The notes: generated by a model from the letters alone, not told the origin. A stretch of 64,000 nt of DNA from Spirosoma lacussanchae (GCF_005870035.1 NZ_SWJG01000003.1:62001-126000), one strand, 5' to 3'. Numbered from the stretch's first letter, positions 34,441 to 43,140 are shown. A program made the numbers and translations.

Positions 34441-35079
34441 TTATTTTCCACTGCTCAGGGTTATCTCCAGCGCATGACTCACGTCGGTGATCATGCGCTG
34501 GAGGGTAGCGAGCAGGGCCGGTTTGTCAACTGGATTCAGGCTGGTATATAGGAGCTGATTTACCCTGACCAGCCGTTGTTTGGCCTGCTTCAGCCGGTTG
34601 GCCCCTTCGGGTGTAATAGTCATAAGCGCACTTCGCCGGTCTTTTGGATTCTGTGCTTCGGCCAGCAGCCCTTTGCGCTGTAATCGTCTGATCATTTCGA
34701 AAGAGGTCGTAGGCTCGAGCAGCGATCTCTGTACATATTCTTTCTTGCTGGGATTCTGGTGCAATTCAACAAATAACAGGAGCGTATATTCATCGATGCC
34801 GTTTATATCGAGCTCTTTCAGGATATGCTTGAAAAGGAGTGCTCTGTAGTTGTCAATCTGGCCCCATAACATGCTGATCTCCGCATTCAGTAAGTCGTTC
34901 TGATCGGCTTCGGGGATGAATTGCTGTATATCGTTCTGATAAAGAGAAACCTCGCTGGGCGTACTGGCTTTTTCGTATAGCCATCTGCTGAATGAAGCTA
35001 ACGTCGGCTGGGCATCACTCTGTGTATAAACCTGCCAATGAGTCAGCAAATCAATAATTAACGCTGTATTATCTTTCAT
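34441..35079 (-). CDS. MarR family transcriptional regulator
   Basis: 212 residues, longer at the N-terminus than typical MarR proteins. The winged-helix region (SLLEPTTSFEMIRRLQRKGLLAEAQNPKDRRSALMTITPEG) fits the family, with the wing at NPKDRRS. It diverges from an NAD(P)-binding oxidoreductase gene, the usual arrangement for a MarR regulator and its target. This gene pair is noticeably richer in A+T than its neighbours, which suggests acquisition as a unit. The inducer is unknown. Confidence 0.85.
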   Translation of the reverse strand: MKDNTALIIDLLTHWQVYTQSDAQPTLASFSRWLYEKASTPSEVSLYQNDIQQFIPEADQNDLLNAEISMLWGQIDNYRALLFKHILKELDINGIDEYTLLLFVELHQNPSKKEYVQRSLLEPTTSFEMIRRLQRKGLLAEAQNPKDRRSALMTITPEGANRLKQAKQRLVRVNQLLYTSLNPVDKPALLATLQRMITDVSHALEITLSSGK

Positions 35080-35090
35080 TTATAACAATA

Positions 35091-35119
35091 TTGTAGCAAA
35101 TAGAACAAACTTGTAGCAA
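35091..35119. promoter_or_regulatory. direct repeat TTGTAGCAA in the MarR/oxidoreductase intergenic region
   Basis: TTGTAGCAA occurs at 35091-35099 and 35111-35119, 20 bases apart (two helical turns), in the 72-base divergent spacer. It is a candidate operator for the MarR protein. Confidence 0.45.
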
Positions 35120-35151
35120 TGCTTGTTGGCTGATCAAACCGTATTGATCAG

Positions 35152-35787
35152 ATGAAAATAGCACTGTTAGGCTCAACCGGAGGTACCGGCCTTGCCTTTA
35201 TAGACCAAGCGCTGGCCAATGGCCATGAAGTTAAAGCGTTGGCTCGCAATCCACTGGCGCTTTCCATAAACAGCCCCAATCTGGAGATAATGGCTGGTAA
35301 TGTTTTCAACGTTTCTTCATTAACGGCTTTGTTTCAGGGCGTAGAAGTGGTTGTTTCTGCCTTTGGCATTGCAGGACTCTGGCAAGCCCGAAAGCCAGGG
35401 GGGCTGTATTCGGTTGGGGGCGGAAATGTTATAGAAGCGATGGCGAAAACCAGCGTTCAACGGCTCCTGGTCGTTACTTCATCAGGCGTAGAACCACAGG
35501 AAAACGATAACTTTTTCTTCAGGTATCTCCTCAAGCCCCTTTTTTTGAAGAAGATGTACGAAGATATGGCCCAGCTGGAGAAGAAAGTGACCTCGAGCGG
35601 ATTAGCCTATACCATCGTTCGGCCGCCTTACCTTACCAATGGGCCGCTAACGGGTCAGTATCGGGTGGCTGTGAACCGAAATTTTTCGGACGACAAAGAT
35701 CTCTCCCGGACCGATCTGGCGCATTTTCTTTTGCAGGAAGTTGAACAGAACAGATACCCCGGATCTACGGTAGCGATTTCTTACTGA
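35152..35787 (+). CDS. NAD(P)H-binding oxidoreductase (atypical SDR)
   Basis: 211 residues starting MKIALLGSTGGTG, the Rossmann dinucleotide motif of atypical SDR proteins such as BVR-B-like and NmrA-like reductases. LLVVTSSGVEP and AYTIVRPPYLTNGPLTG are the usual later motifs. The reaction is unknown. The divergent MarR gene suggests induction by a small toxic or aromatic compound. Lower GC than surroundings. Confidence 0.88.
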   Translation: MKIALLGSTGGTGLAFIDQALANGHEVKALARNPLALSINSPNLEIMAGNVFNVSSLTALFQGVEVVVSAFGIAGLWQARKPGGLYSVGGGNVIEAMAKTSVQRLLVVTSSGVEPQENDNFFFRYLLKPLFLKKMYEDMAQLEKKVTSSGLAYTIVRPPYLTNGPLTGQYRVAVNRNFSDDKDLSRTDLAHFLLQEVEQNRYPGSTVAISY

Positions 35788-35823
35788 GTCAGTATGTGTG
35801 GTCATCAGTAGCCAGACCGTTAC

Positions 35824-36747
35824 TCAGGATAGCGGTTGCGGAGGGGGCGTACCGGCGGGCCTTGACTTGTCCTGGGGCAGCGGCACAAACTCGGCATTGT
35901 CGTTGGGGGGCAGCGCAATACGACCCGCCTGCCAGTCGGCTTTGGCCTGCTCGATCCGGTCGAGCCGCGACGAGACGAAGTTCCACCAGATATAGCGCTC
36001 GCCCAGCGGTTCGCCCCCCAGCAGCATGAGCGTACAAGTTTCTTTCGCCACCAGAATCGGGTCGATGCCGCGGGTAAACACCAGCAGTTGCCCGGCGCTG
36101 TACGTGTGGCCGTTTACCTCCACGCTTCCCTTCGCCACGTAAGCGCCCCGCTCAGGAAAGCCCACCGGCAGGCCAAAACGCGCCCCCGGTTGCAGAACAA
36201 CGTGGGCATAAAACAGGGGCGAATGGGTTTTGACTCCGTTTTTGAGTCCGAAGGCATCGCCCGCAATAAGCCGGAGCCAGACGCCCGTATCGGTAAAAAT
36301 TGGCAGCTGCTCGGGCTGGTAATTCTCGAACGTGGGCGCGCTTTCTTCATCAGCTTCGGGCAGGGCCACCCAGGTCTGTATCATTTCGAGCGAACCACCC
36401 GCCAGCGTGGCCGGGTCTTCGAACCGTTCGGAATGGGCAATACCCCGGCCCGCCGTCATCCAGTTGACTTCGCCCGGCCGGATGATCTGCTGCACACCCA
36501 GACTATCGCGGTGGGTAACCTGCCCGTCGAAGAGGTAACTAACCGTCGATAAACCGATGTGGGGGTGGGGCAGCACGTCCATGCTGGGTGCCTGCTCGGG
36601 GCTGAAGCTGACCGGCCCGCCATGGTCCATGAAGATAAATGGCCCCAGCATACGGCGCAGGCGGTAGGGCAGAATGCGCTTTACGGTAAACCCATTTCCG
36701 AGCGAAGCGGGGCGGGCGTCAATAATCAGATCTAACATGGGCGTCAA
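35824..36747 (-). CDS. pirin family protein
   Basis: 307-residue bicupin. The metal ligands of the N-terminal cupin are visible: two His in PHPHIGLSTVSY and the His/Glu pair in GRGIAHSER. Known pirins bind iron; bacterial members include quercetin dioxygenases and redox sensors. The C-terminal PLGERYIWWNFVSSR segment is typical. It is followed convergently by the oxidoreductase gene 36 bases away and diverges from the luciferase-like gene. Confidence 0.93.
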   Translation of the reverse strand: MTPMLDLIIDARPASLGNGFTVKRILPYRLRRMLGPFIFMDHGGPVSFSPEQAPSMDVLPHPHIGLSTVSYLFDGQVTHRDSLGVQQIIRPGEVNWMTAGRGIAHSERFEDPATLAGGSLEMIQTWVALPEADEESAPTFENYQPEQLPIFTDTGVWLRLIAGDAFGLKNGVKTHSPLFYAHVVLQPGARFGLPVGFPERGAYVAKGSVEVNGHTYSAGQLLVFTRGIDPILVAKETCTLMLLGGEPLGERYIWWNFVSSRLDRIEQAKADWQAGRIALPPNDNAEFVPLPQDKSRPAGTPPPQPLS

Positions 36748-36849
36748 AAGTAACGAACAGACCGTAACCCTCCTGCCGAATGAACTACAAATCCGGCGAA
36801 AGCATTACCCAGACAAGCTGAAAATAACAGCTTATTTTCAATCTGTCGT

Positions 36850-37872
36850 ATGCAGGTAGGTATAGATAGCTTTGCGGCTGCGTTTCAGCAGGCCGGTAAC
36901 CGCCCCGTATCCAATGATTCGGAGGCTCTGAATCAGTTGATTGACCGGATCGAACGGGCCGACCAGGCGGGGCTGGATGTGTTCGGTATTGGCGAGCACC
37001 ACCGGCCGGAGTTTCTAGACTCGGCGCCTACGCTCATTCTGGCGGCTGCGGCTGCCCGTACCCATCAGATCCGGCTGACGAGCGCGGTAACGGTCCTGAG
37101 CGCGGCCGATCCGGTGCGGGTCTTTCAGCAGTTTGCTACCCTCGATCTGATCTCCAGAGGGCGCGCCGAACTCGTTGTGGGGCGGGGCTCCTTTACCGAA
37201 TCGTTTCCGCTCTTTGGCCTGAATCTGCACGACTACGACGCACTCTTCACCGAAAAACTCGATCTGTTGCTCACCATCCGCGATAACGAAGCCGTACACT
37301 GGTCGGGTCAGTACCGGCCGGCCCTGACCGGACAGGGTATCTACCCCCGGCCGTTGCAGAGCCCGCTCCCGATCTGGATCGGCGTGGGCGGCACGCCCCA
37401 GTCGTTTGTTCGGGCGGGGGTGCTCGGTCTGCCGCTTATGGTAGCCGTTATTGGTGGCGAAACGCACCGGTTCCGGCCCCTGGTCGACCTGTACCGTGAA
37501 GCCGGACGGCGGGCGGGTCATGCGCCGGAGCGGTTGCAGGTGGGGCTGCATTCGATTGGGTACGTAGGCAACACGACGCAGGAAGCCATTGCCGATTTTT
37601 ACCCGGGCTATGCCGAAACATTCACCCGTATCGGCAAAGAGCGCGGCTGGCCACCCGTTACCCGTGCGCATTTCGACGCCATGAACAGCGAACGCGGGGC
37701 GCTGCTGGTAGGCGGTCCGGAAGAAGTGGCGCAGAAAATTCTCCGGCACAGCGAAGCGCTGGGTGGTATCTCGCGGGTTACGTTCCAGATGGACAATGCC
37801 GGGCTGAGCCATCAGCAGCTCATGAACGCTATCGACCTGATCGGCACCCGCGTATCTCCCTTGCTTCGGTAA
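36850..37872 (+). CDS. LLM class flavin-dependent oxidoreductase
   Basis: 340-residue luciferase-like monooxygenase with the TIM-barrel motifs FGIGEHHRPEF, SAVTVLSAADPVRVFQQFATLDLISRGR and IWIGVGGTPQSFVRAG. Members use FMN supplied by a reductase to oxidise varied substrates; none can be named here. Its neighbours (pirin, CPBP protein, then the ohr cluster) do not form an operon with it. Confidence 0.92.
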   Translation: MQVGIDSFAAAFQQAGNRPVSNDSEALNQLIDRIERADQAGLDVFGIGEHHRPEFLDSAPTLILAAAAARTHQIRLTSAVTVLSAADPVRVFQQFATLDLISRGRAELVVGRGSFTESFPLFGLNLHDYDALFTEKLDLLLTIRDNEAVHWSGQYRPALTGQGIYPRPLQSPLPIWIGVGGTPQSFVRAGVLGLPLMVAVIGGETHRFRPLVDLYREAGRRAGHAPERLQVGLHSIGYVGNTTQEAIADFYPGYAETFTRIGKERGWPPVTRAHFDAMNSERGALLVGGPEEVAQKILRHSEALGGISRVTFQMDNAGLSHQQLMNAIDLIGTRVSPLLR

Positions 37873-37889
37873 AGGCCACCGCCTGCTCG

Positions 37890-38828
37890 TCAGCGCCCGG
37901 TCTTTTGCAGAAAAGCGGCCAGTTCCATACCCCAGGCAATGCCGATATGGATGAGCAGACCGCCCCAGATGCTGCGGGTGCTCAGCGCCAGTACGCCCAG
38001 CAGGTAACCCCCGAAGATGGATGAAACTGCTTCGCCCAGCGGCCGGCCGAAGTGGATGGCGCAGTACCAGACCACCATCGGCAATACGGGCCCGCGCATG
38101 ACCCGGCTCATGCCGATGACCAGAAACCCGCGGAACAGCAGCTCGGTCGGTACGAAGTCCCAGCCGTAGCAGAACTCGTAGACGAGCGCCGTAACCCATT
38201 CCGGTACCCCGAAAAACGCGTTGGCACCGGTGTCGTGATAGGTGGGGTAAGAGGCCAGAAAATCGGGCTGGAACGACGCCAGCGTGATCAGCGGTACCAT
38301 CAGCGCCAGCAGCAGCGCGTACAGGGCCAGTCCCTTACGCTTGGGGGCCATGCCATAGAAAGCCGACGGGTTCAGACGCTGGTCGACCAGCTGGTAAAAA
38401 ACGTACAGCGGCAGCACGATGGTCAGCACCGATTGCAGGTTGTGGAGGCAGTAGTACAGAAAAACGAATACCTCGCCCCCGAATAGCTGTCGGCTCAGCG
38501 CCACGTGCCCGTAGAAACCCGAATAGATCGAGTAGCAGACCAGTGCTGTGCTGCTGCGTAGCCAGAAATCGCGGCTTCGCCAGAGGTCGGTGCGTTGGTG
38601 GAAATGGGTCCAGAGCCAGACACTGCCGTAATAGCAGAGCGCGTAGAGACCAGCGTAGAGCACCGGCCATATGGGCCGTCCCTGGTAGATGTCGATGTAC
38701 GAGTCTTCGAAATCGAGGGTGTAGTTGACGGCGAGTAGCAGCAGTAGCCAGACCGCCGTAGCGCCGTACAGATCGGGCCGGTAGTCGGTGCGGAGGTAGT
38801 GGCGCAGGTCGTGCCAGAGGGCTTTCAC
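37890..38828 (-). CDS. CPBP family intramembrane glutamic endopeptidase
   Basis: 312 residues with about eight hydrophobic segments. The active-site region EFCYGWDFVPTELLFRGFLVIG contains the Glu-x-x-x-Arg of the family, but the first Glu of the usual EExxxR is Thr, as I recall for several Bacteroidota members. Further motifs are WYCAIHFGRPLGEA (His) and the last helices GGLLIHIGIAWG. Relatives process prenylated or bacteriocin peptides; the substrate is unknown here. Confidence 0.83.
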   Translation of the reverse strand: MKALWHDLRHYLRTDYRPDLYGATAVWLLLLLAVNYTLDFEDSYIDIYQGRPIWPVLYAGLYALCYYGSVWLWTHFHQRTDLWRSRDFWLRSSTALVCYSIYSGFYGHVALSRQLFGGEVFVFLYYCLHNLQSVLTIVLPLYVFYQLVDQRLNPSAFYGMAPKRKGLALYALLLALMVPLITLASFQPDFLASYPTYHDTGANAFFGVPEWVTALVYEFCYGWDFVPTELLFRGFLVIGMSRVMRGPVLPMVVWYCAIHFGRPLGEAVSSIFGGYLLGVLALSTRSIWGGLLIHIGIAWGMELAAFLQKTGR

Positions 38829-38954
38829 AGCAGCAGGAAGAGGGCAGTTCGTCTCAAAAATACGCAGTAGACCAGCAGGTTGAGCCGCTACTACGGGTAC
38901 ATAACCATGATCCGTAAAAAAACAGGTTTGGATTGGAAGACGGCCGTTGTTACA

Positions 38955-38982
38955 TTTGTATCGTAAACGATATAATCTTTAG
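38955..38982 (+). promoter_or_regulatory. ohr promoter with OhrR-type operator
   Basis: TATCGTAAACGATA (38959-38972) is a palindrome with perfect 6-bp arms. It lies between a -33 TTTG (38955-38958) and an AT-rich -7 region (around 38974-38982), 22 bases before the ohr ATG. A MarR-type repressor bound here would block transcription; the ohrR gene is two genes downstream. Confidence 0.65.
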
Positions 38983-38994
38983 CGATATAAAATT

Positions 38995-39411
38995 ATGAAC
39001 GCGTTGTATGAAACGAGCGTGCATGTATCCGGCGGTCGGAACGGGCACGTACAAAGTGAAGATGGCATTCTTGATCTACAGGTTCGTACACCAAAGGAAC
39101 TGGGTGGAGCCGGTGGACATACCAACCCCGAGCAGCTGTTTGCAGCCGGCTACGCGGCCTGTTTTGACAGTGCCCTGAACCTGGTCATGGGGCAGGCTAA
39201 GGTGAAACCGGAGGCTCCGTCCAGCGTAAAGGCAACGGTAGGCCTGATTCCGAATGGTCAGGGTGGATACGGCTTGCAGGTGGCGCTGGCCGTTACGATT
39301 CCGGGCATCGACAAAGAGCAGGCCCGGCAACTGGTCGAAAAGACGCACCTGGTTTGCCCCTATTCAAACGCCACCCGGGGCAATATCGACGTTCAATTAC
39401 AGATCATCTAA
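38995..39411 (+). CDS. ohr: organic hydroperoxide resistance protein
   Basis: 138-residue thiol peroxidase that reduces organic hydroperoxides using lipoylated partners. The two reactive cysteines are Cys56 (YAACFDSAL) and Cys121 (LVCPYSNATRGN). NPEQLFAAGYAACF and the Arg near residue 16 complete the active site. It leads a likely three-gene unit with a DoxX protein and an OhrR-like regulator, all on the plus strand, under a palindromic operator. Confidence 0.95.
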   Translation: MNALYETSVHVSGGRNGHVQSEDGILDLQVRTPKELGGAGGHTNPEQLFAAGYAACFDSALNLVMGQAKVKPEAPSSVKATVGLIPNGQGGYGLQVALAVTIPGIDKEQARQLVEKTHLVCPYSNATRGNIDVQLQII

Positions 39412-39471
39412 TCATAGCCAGCGTCCCGTAGCTGATGCGGGGCGCTGGCTGCTCAACCTAGCCCTGCCACC

Positions 39472-39903
39472 ATGAAAACAAGTAAAACGAGTGCGCTGCA
39501 AAATGGCTTCCGAATCCTGCTGGGAATTTTTATGCTGCTGGCCGGTATTGGTCATCTGACATTTCAGCGGGCTGAGTTTCAGGCGCAGGTGCCCGGCTGG
39601 CTTCCCTTCAGCAAAGATAGTGTCGTGCTGTTGTCGGGTCTGGTTGAAATAGCCCTCGGCCTGGCGATGGTCTTCTGGACCAAACAGAAAGTTAACGTTG
39701 GTCTGGCGCTGGCGCTCTTCTATGTGCTCATTTTTCCGGGTAACATTGCCCAGTACGTGAATGGAACGAATGCGTTTGGTCTCGACTCCGATCAGGCCCG
39801 GCTCATTCGGCTTTTCTTCCAGCCGGTATTAATTTTATGGGCGCTGTGGTCAACGGGTGGCCTTTCCTACTGGCGGCATCGACAAACAGCAGCTGCGGAG
39901 TGA
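39472..39903 (+). CDS. DoxX family membrane protein
   Basis: 143 residues with four hydrophobic helices (about 13-30, 50-66, 75-92, 110-127). The sequence FRILLGIFMLLAGIGHLTF and LVEIALGLAM follows the DoxX/MauE pattern. It lies 60 bases after ohr and 91 before the regulator, so it is probably part of the peroxide-response unit. DoxX proteins have been tied to redox and thiol stress in other bacteria; the role here is inferred. Confidence 0.85.
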   Translation: MKTSKTSALQNGFRILLGIFMLLAGIGHLTFQRAEFQAQVPGWLPFSKDSVVLLSGLVEIALGLAMVFWTKQKVNVGLALALFYVLIFPGNIAQYVNGTNAFGLDSDQARLIRLFFQPVLILWALWSTGGLSYWRHRQTAAAE

Positions 39904-39994
39904 CGGCGGTCCGTAGAAAAAGACAGCCAGCCCAGGGCGGGCGATCAACCAAGATGGCCCGCTACTAACTAAATGTAAATCCAGCGCTGTACTC

Positions 39995-40423
39995 ATGAAT
40001 GAATCGCTCAAGCTGGAAAACCAGTTGTGTTTTCCCCTCTACGCGGCATCCCGGCTCGTGACCCAGTGCTACCAGCCGGTTCTGGATGAGCTGGGACTGA
40101 CCTATCCGCAGTACCTGGTTCTGCTGATCCTGTGGGAAACGGACCGGGTCAATCTGAAGCTACTGTCAGAAAAGCTGCATTTACAGTCCAACACCTTGAC
40201 CCCGCTGCTCAAGCGGATGCAGGCCACGGGCCTGATAGATCGGGTTCGCTCTCAGGAAGACGAACGGAGCGTGATTATTTCGCTTACGCCCAAAGGGCAA
40301 CAGCTGGCCACCGAAGCTCCTAAAGTACTCAGTCGACTGACGAGTAACTTGGGCATTTCGCTGGAGGAAGCGCAGCAGCTGCACCGGTTGTTGTATAAAC
40401 TAATAGGCAGTATAGCCATGTAG
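39995..40423 (+). CDS. OhrR-like MarR family peroxide sensor
   Basis: 142 residues. Cys12 in LENQLCFPLYAASR is the peroxide-sensing cysteine of the OhrR branch, and LGLTYPQYLVLLILWE plus the wing SQEDERSVIISLT complete the MarR fold. Oxidation of the Cys releases OhrR from its operator in known cases. Only one Cys is present, as in the 1-Cys OhrR type. The palindrome ahead of ohr is the obvious target. Confidence 0.92.
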   Translation: MNESLKLENQLCFPLYAASRLVTQCYQPVLDELGLTYPQYLVLLILWETDRVNLKLLSEKLHLQSNTLTPLLKRMQATGLIDRVRSQEDERSVIISLTPKGQQLATEAPKVLSRLTSNLGISLEEAQQLHRLLYKLIGSIAM

Positions 40424-40577
40424 TACAGCCGCCGTCGTCCGTTTCGCAACTTCGTAGCCAGGCGGTATACGGCACTACAACGGGCAGGGGCCATTTGTTG
40501 CGGGCGGGGCAGACCAACGCGGCTTTTTCGGGGCTGGTTGGCGCCTTCAGGCGGGTGTATGGGGTAGTTTTCCCAAA

Positions 40578-40634
40578 AGTGGCAGGGATTGACCCATTTG
40601 TGACAGCGTGGGGGCGGGGTGGTGGCGACCTTTG
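40578..40634 (+). promoter_or_regulatory. cassette promoter with paired direct repeats, copy 1
   Basis: AGTGGCAG (40578-40585) and TGTGACAG (40599-40606) are 21 bases apart, two helical turns, and lie about 20 bases before a -7-like box GACCTTTG (40627-40634). This is the layout of a site for a tandem-binding activator such as a LytTR protein. The same is present at 43765-43821 and 46022-46078. Confidence 0.6.
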
Positions 40635-40682
40635 ATTCATCAAAACGGACACAAATCACCAACCTCATAAACACCGCTAGTC

Positions 40683-41084
40683 ATGAAAACGCTCATCACC
40701 GCCTTCGCCCTTGCCCTGTCTCTCACCGTTGCCAGTGTCGCTCCGGCCAGCGCCAACCCCATCACCCGCCCTACCCGCCCCGCCAACGTGGCCAGCTACC
40801 AGAGCGGGGTCTACACCACAGCCGAAGGCAAAGTGCAGATCGGTCTGGACAAGCAGTCGGGAGGCAAAGTCACCATCCGGCTGGTCAACAGCCAGGGTCA
40901 GGAGGTCTATCAGGAGCAGGTAGGCAAGCGCCAGCAGCAGGTACGTCGTCGTTTGGACGTGAGCCGTCTGCCCGACGGCTCGTACACCTTGCTGATCAGC
41001 AACGGGGTGGAGACGACGAGCCACGCCCTGACGATTGCCACGGCCCAGCCCACGGAAAGCACCCGCCGGATCGCCATGAACTAA
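40683..41084 (+). CDS. small exported protein resembling a T9SS-type C-terminal domain, copy 1
   Basis: 133 residues. The signal peptide (MKTLITAFALALSLTVASVA, cleaved near ASA-NP) is followed by a beta-rich domain (VQIGLDKQSGGKVTIRLVN ... LDVSRLPDGSYTLLISNG) and a polar tail. The middle has the rhythm of the sorting domains that end T9SS cargo (strand, Gly-turn, LP-G-Y-x-L), yet here it is nearly the whole mature protein. No function is known to me. Two almost identical copies follow downstream, which implies a useful dosage or variation. Confidence 0.85.
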   Translation: MKTLITAFALALSLTVASVAPASANPITRPTRPANVASYQSGVYTTAEGKVQIGLDKQSGGKVTIRLVNSQGQEVYQEQVGKRQQQVRRRLDVSRLPDGSYTLLISNGVETTSHALTIATAQPTESTRRIAMN

Positions 41085-41132
41085 ATAACAGACGCGGCTC
41101 CGCTTCTACCATCCACTTTCCTGAACACGGAA

Positions 41133-41186
41133 TCAGCCCCGGATATAGCCAACGCAACGGCTGTATCTGGGGCTGACCTGTTTTAT
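41133..41186 (+). terminator. probable terminator after cassette copy 1
   Basis: Eighteen-base arms 41133-41150 and 41159-41176 pair apart from two G-T positions, with the loop AACGCAAC, followed by CCTGTTTT. The rest of the 237-base gap up to the lipoprotein gene holds nothing recognised. Confidence 0.7.
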
Positions 41187-41321
41187 AAACTACCGCGCCA
41201 ACCACGGAATAATCAACCGATTTACTTTCTTTGCTGTTTAGTAGATAGGACAGCTATTGTGATTTTAGCAACACAGTAGTTCTATCCGTATCGCTTTATC
41301 GTTTCATGACTCAACGTATCT

Positions 41322-42197
41322 ATGCAACCAACAATCAGTAAGGTGCTTATGTGGCCCGTGATTCTGCTGGGTTTGACCAGCTGCTCGGTGCCCGAAGCCG
41401 ATCAGCCAGTTGCCATTGCCGCTACCGAACTAACTGCCAGGCCCGACACCCTGGCCCGGTTCGAGCGCCCTGATGTGACCCAGATTGCCGTCAACGGCCG
41501 TGGCCCGGCCAACAAACCCATTGCCGTAAGTCGCGGAACCCAGCCGACCCGGAAAACATTCACCTACGACGCGCAGGGGCGGCTGCTGGCCAGCCTGGAA
41601 CCCACCGTCTTTGGGTACGAGTACTACCTGGGCGTCTACCAGCAAAACCGGCTGGCTCAGGTGTATTGGGCCACCAATCAGTCGGCTCTGAGCCCCGCCA
41701 GCTATTCGCAGAACGTGATCCGCTACCGCTACAACGGCGCAAACCAGATCGGTCAGGTGCTGCACTACCAGCGGCTGAAAGACGGCGAGGGGCTGTATCG
41801 GCTTATACAGGTCGACGAATACCAGTACAACGCAGCAGGCAGCGTAGCGACAAACCGCCGGACAACCCTGGCCGACAGCAGCTATCAAATAACCACCTGG
41901 AGTCAGGGAAAGCCAGCCAGCACCAAACGCTTCAGCCGGCAGGGCACGCTCGACGACGCTACCGAGTATACTTACGACGATAAGCTCAATCCTTACGCGG
42001 GGCTGTACTTTCCGGGCCTCGATCCGTCTAATATGGGCTATGCCAGTAACCTGGTCGAAACCAAAGGCCAGTTTGGGGTGTATCGGCGCGAATATAAACT
42101 GGATTACGATGCCGCTGGCCGGATTGCTGCCCGCTCTATTCGCCTGACGCCCAACGATCCCTGGACGTTAGAGCACCAGTTTTACTACGGTCAGTAA
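41322..42197 (+). CDS. lipoprotein with YD-repeat-like motifs
   Basis: 291 residues. The signal peptide ends in a good lipobox LTSC (Cys22). The mature part has repeated YDAQGRLLAS, YNAAGSVATN and YDAAGRIAAR motifs, as in RHS/YD-repeat proteins, spaced across a beta-rich chain. Such small YD lipoproteins are frequent in Bacteroidota but have no assigned job. It lies between cassette copy 1 and the AraC-type gene. Confidence 0.75.
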   Translation: MQPTISKVLMWPVILLGLTSCSVPEADQPVAIAATELTARPDTLARFERPDVTQIAVNGRGPANKPIAVSRGTQPTRKTFTYDAQGRLLASLEPTVFGYEYYLGVYQQNRLAQVYWATNQSALSPASYSQNVIRYRYNGANQIGQVLHYQRLKDGEGLYRLIQVDEYQYNAAGSVATNRRTTLADSSYQITTWSQGKPASTKRFSRQGTLDDATEYTYDDKLNPYAGLYFPGLDPSNMGYASNLVETKGQFGVYRREYKLDYDAAGRIAARSIRLTPNDPWTLEHQFYYGQ

Positions 42198-42219
42198 CCC
42201 CCGGCCCGCCCGGTCTGTC

Positions 42220-43089
42220 ATGTCTGCATCGGTACCTGTTTATCAACTTCAGTCGTTTCCGCGTCATGAGCCTGACACGCTCTTCTACATGACCCGGCTC
42301 GAAAAACTGGTTCAGGAGTTCAAAGGCATCGACAAGCCGCATTCGCATACGTTCTACCTGCTGATGTGGATCAGCCAGGGCAGCGGCACCCATACGATCG
42401 ACTTCAAAACCTATCCTGTTACCGGACACCAGCTGTACTTCCTGACGCCGGGCCAGGTGCATAGCTGGCAGCTGTCGGCCGATATTCGGGGTTTCAACCT
42501 GTTTTTCGAGCCGGGCTTTTTCCGGGCCCGCTTCGGAAACCGGCTCTATCAATATCCGTTTTATCATTCTTACCAGCATCTGCCCCTGCTGGAGGTTGGT
42601 CAGCAGGCGGCTCTGTTCAGTGAATTGTTTGCCTATGCCTATCAGGAATACGAACAGCGCCGGGCTCATCAGGCCGAGGTATTTCTGTCGTTTGTTCATA
42701 TCCTGCTCGAGTCGGCCAACCGGCTTTACGGCCAGCAGCTGAGCGGAACAGAAGGGCACCTCTACGACCGAATCCGGCAGTATGAAGAGCTGTTGGAAGC
42801 GCAGTTTGTCCGTACCCGCGAAGTCAGCGCCTATGCCGACCAGATGGGAGTCAGCCCCAACTACCTCAACCATATCTGTAAAAAGGTACTGAACAAAACG
42901 GCCAGTCAGCTACTCTACGACCGCCTGCTGATCGAGGCCCAGCGTCTGCTGACGCATACGACCCGGTCGGTCAAGGAAATCGGGTACCAGCTCGGCTTCG
43001 ACGATGGGTCGTATTTCGTCCGGTTTTTTCGGAAGCAGGCCGGACTGACCCCCGCCGAGTTCCGGCAGGCAATACGCCAGCATCGTTGA
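42220..43089 (+). CDS. AraC family transcriptional regulator
   Basis: 289 residues. The N-terminal half is a cupin-like sensor (HTFYLLMWISQGSGTHTIDF). The C-terminal half has the two AraC helix-turn-helix units, including VSAYADQMGVSPNYLNHICKK and VKEIGYQLGFDDGSYFVRFF. It starts 22 bases after the YD-lipoprotein gene and may be co-transcribed. The ligand and targets are unknown. Confidence 0.93.
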   Translation: MSASVPVYQLQSFPRHEPDTLFYMTRLEKLVQEFKGIDKPHSHTFYLLMWISQGSGTHTIDFKTYPVTGHQLYFLTPGQVHSWQLSADIRGFNLFFEPGFFRARFGNRLYQYPFYHSYQHLPLLEVGQQAALFSELFAYAYQEYEQRRAHQAEVFLSFVHILLESANRLYGQQLSGTEGHLYDRIRQYEELLEAQFVRTREVSAYADQMGVSPNYLNHICKKVLNKTASQLLYDRLLIEAQRLLTHTTRSVKEIGYQLGFDDGSYFVRFFRKQAGLTPAEFRQAIRQHR

Positions 43090-43140
43090 TTTGTACCATA
43101 ACCGGGCTAATTTGTCATGGCATCGGGCCAGGGGCGGGCG

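Larger units (their letters stand above)
40569..41084 (+). repeat. 516-bp secreted-protein cassette, copy 1
   Basis: First of three nearly identical direct repeats; each runs from TTTCCCAAAAG to the stop codon of a 133-residue exported protein. Copy 2 differs by about six substitutions counted by eye, copy 3 by about twenty. There are no flanking target duplications, inverted ends or transposase. Confidence 0.95.

Noticed and set aside
40619..41176. 185-codon frame overlapping cassette copy 1, also present in copies 2 and 3
   Set aside because: It recurs only because the DNA is repeated; its translation is Arg/Gln/His-rich and the third copy has a different length, whereas the 133-codon frame is kept in all three and has a signal peptide.
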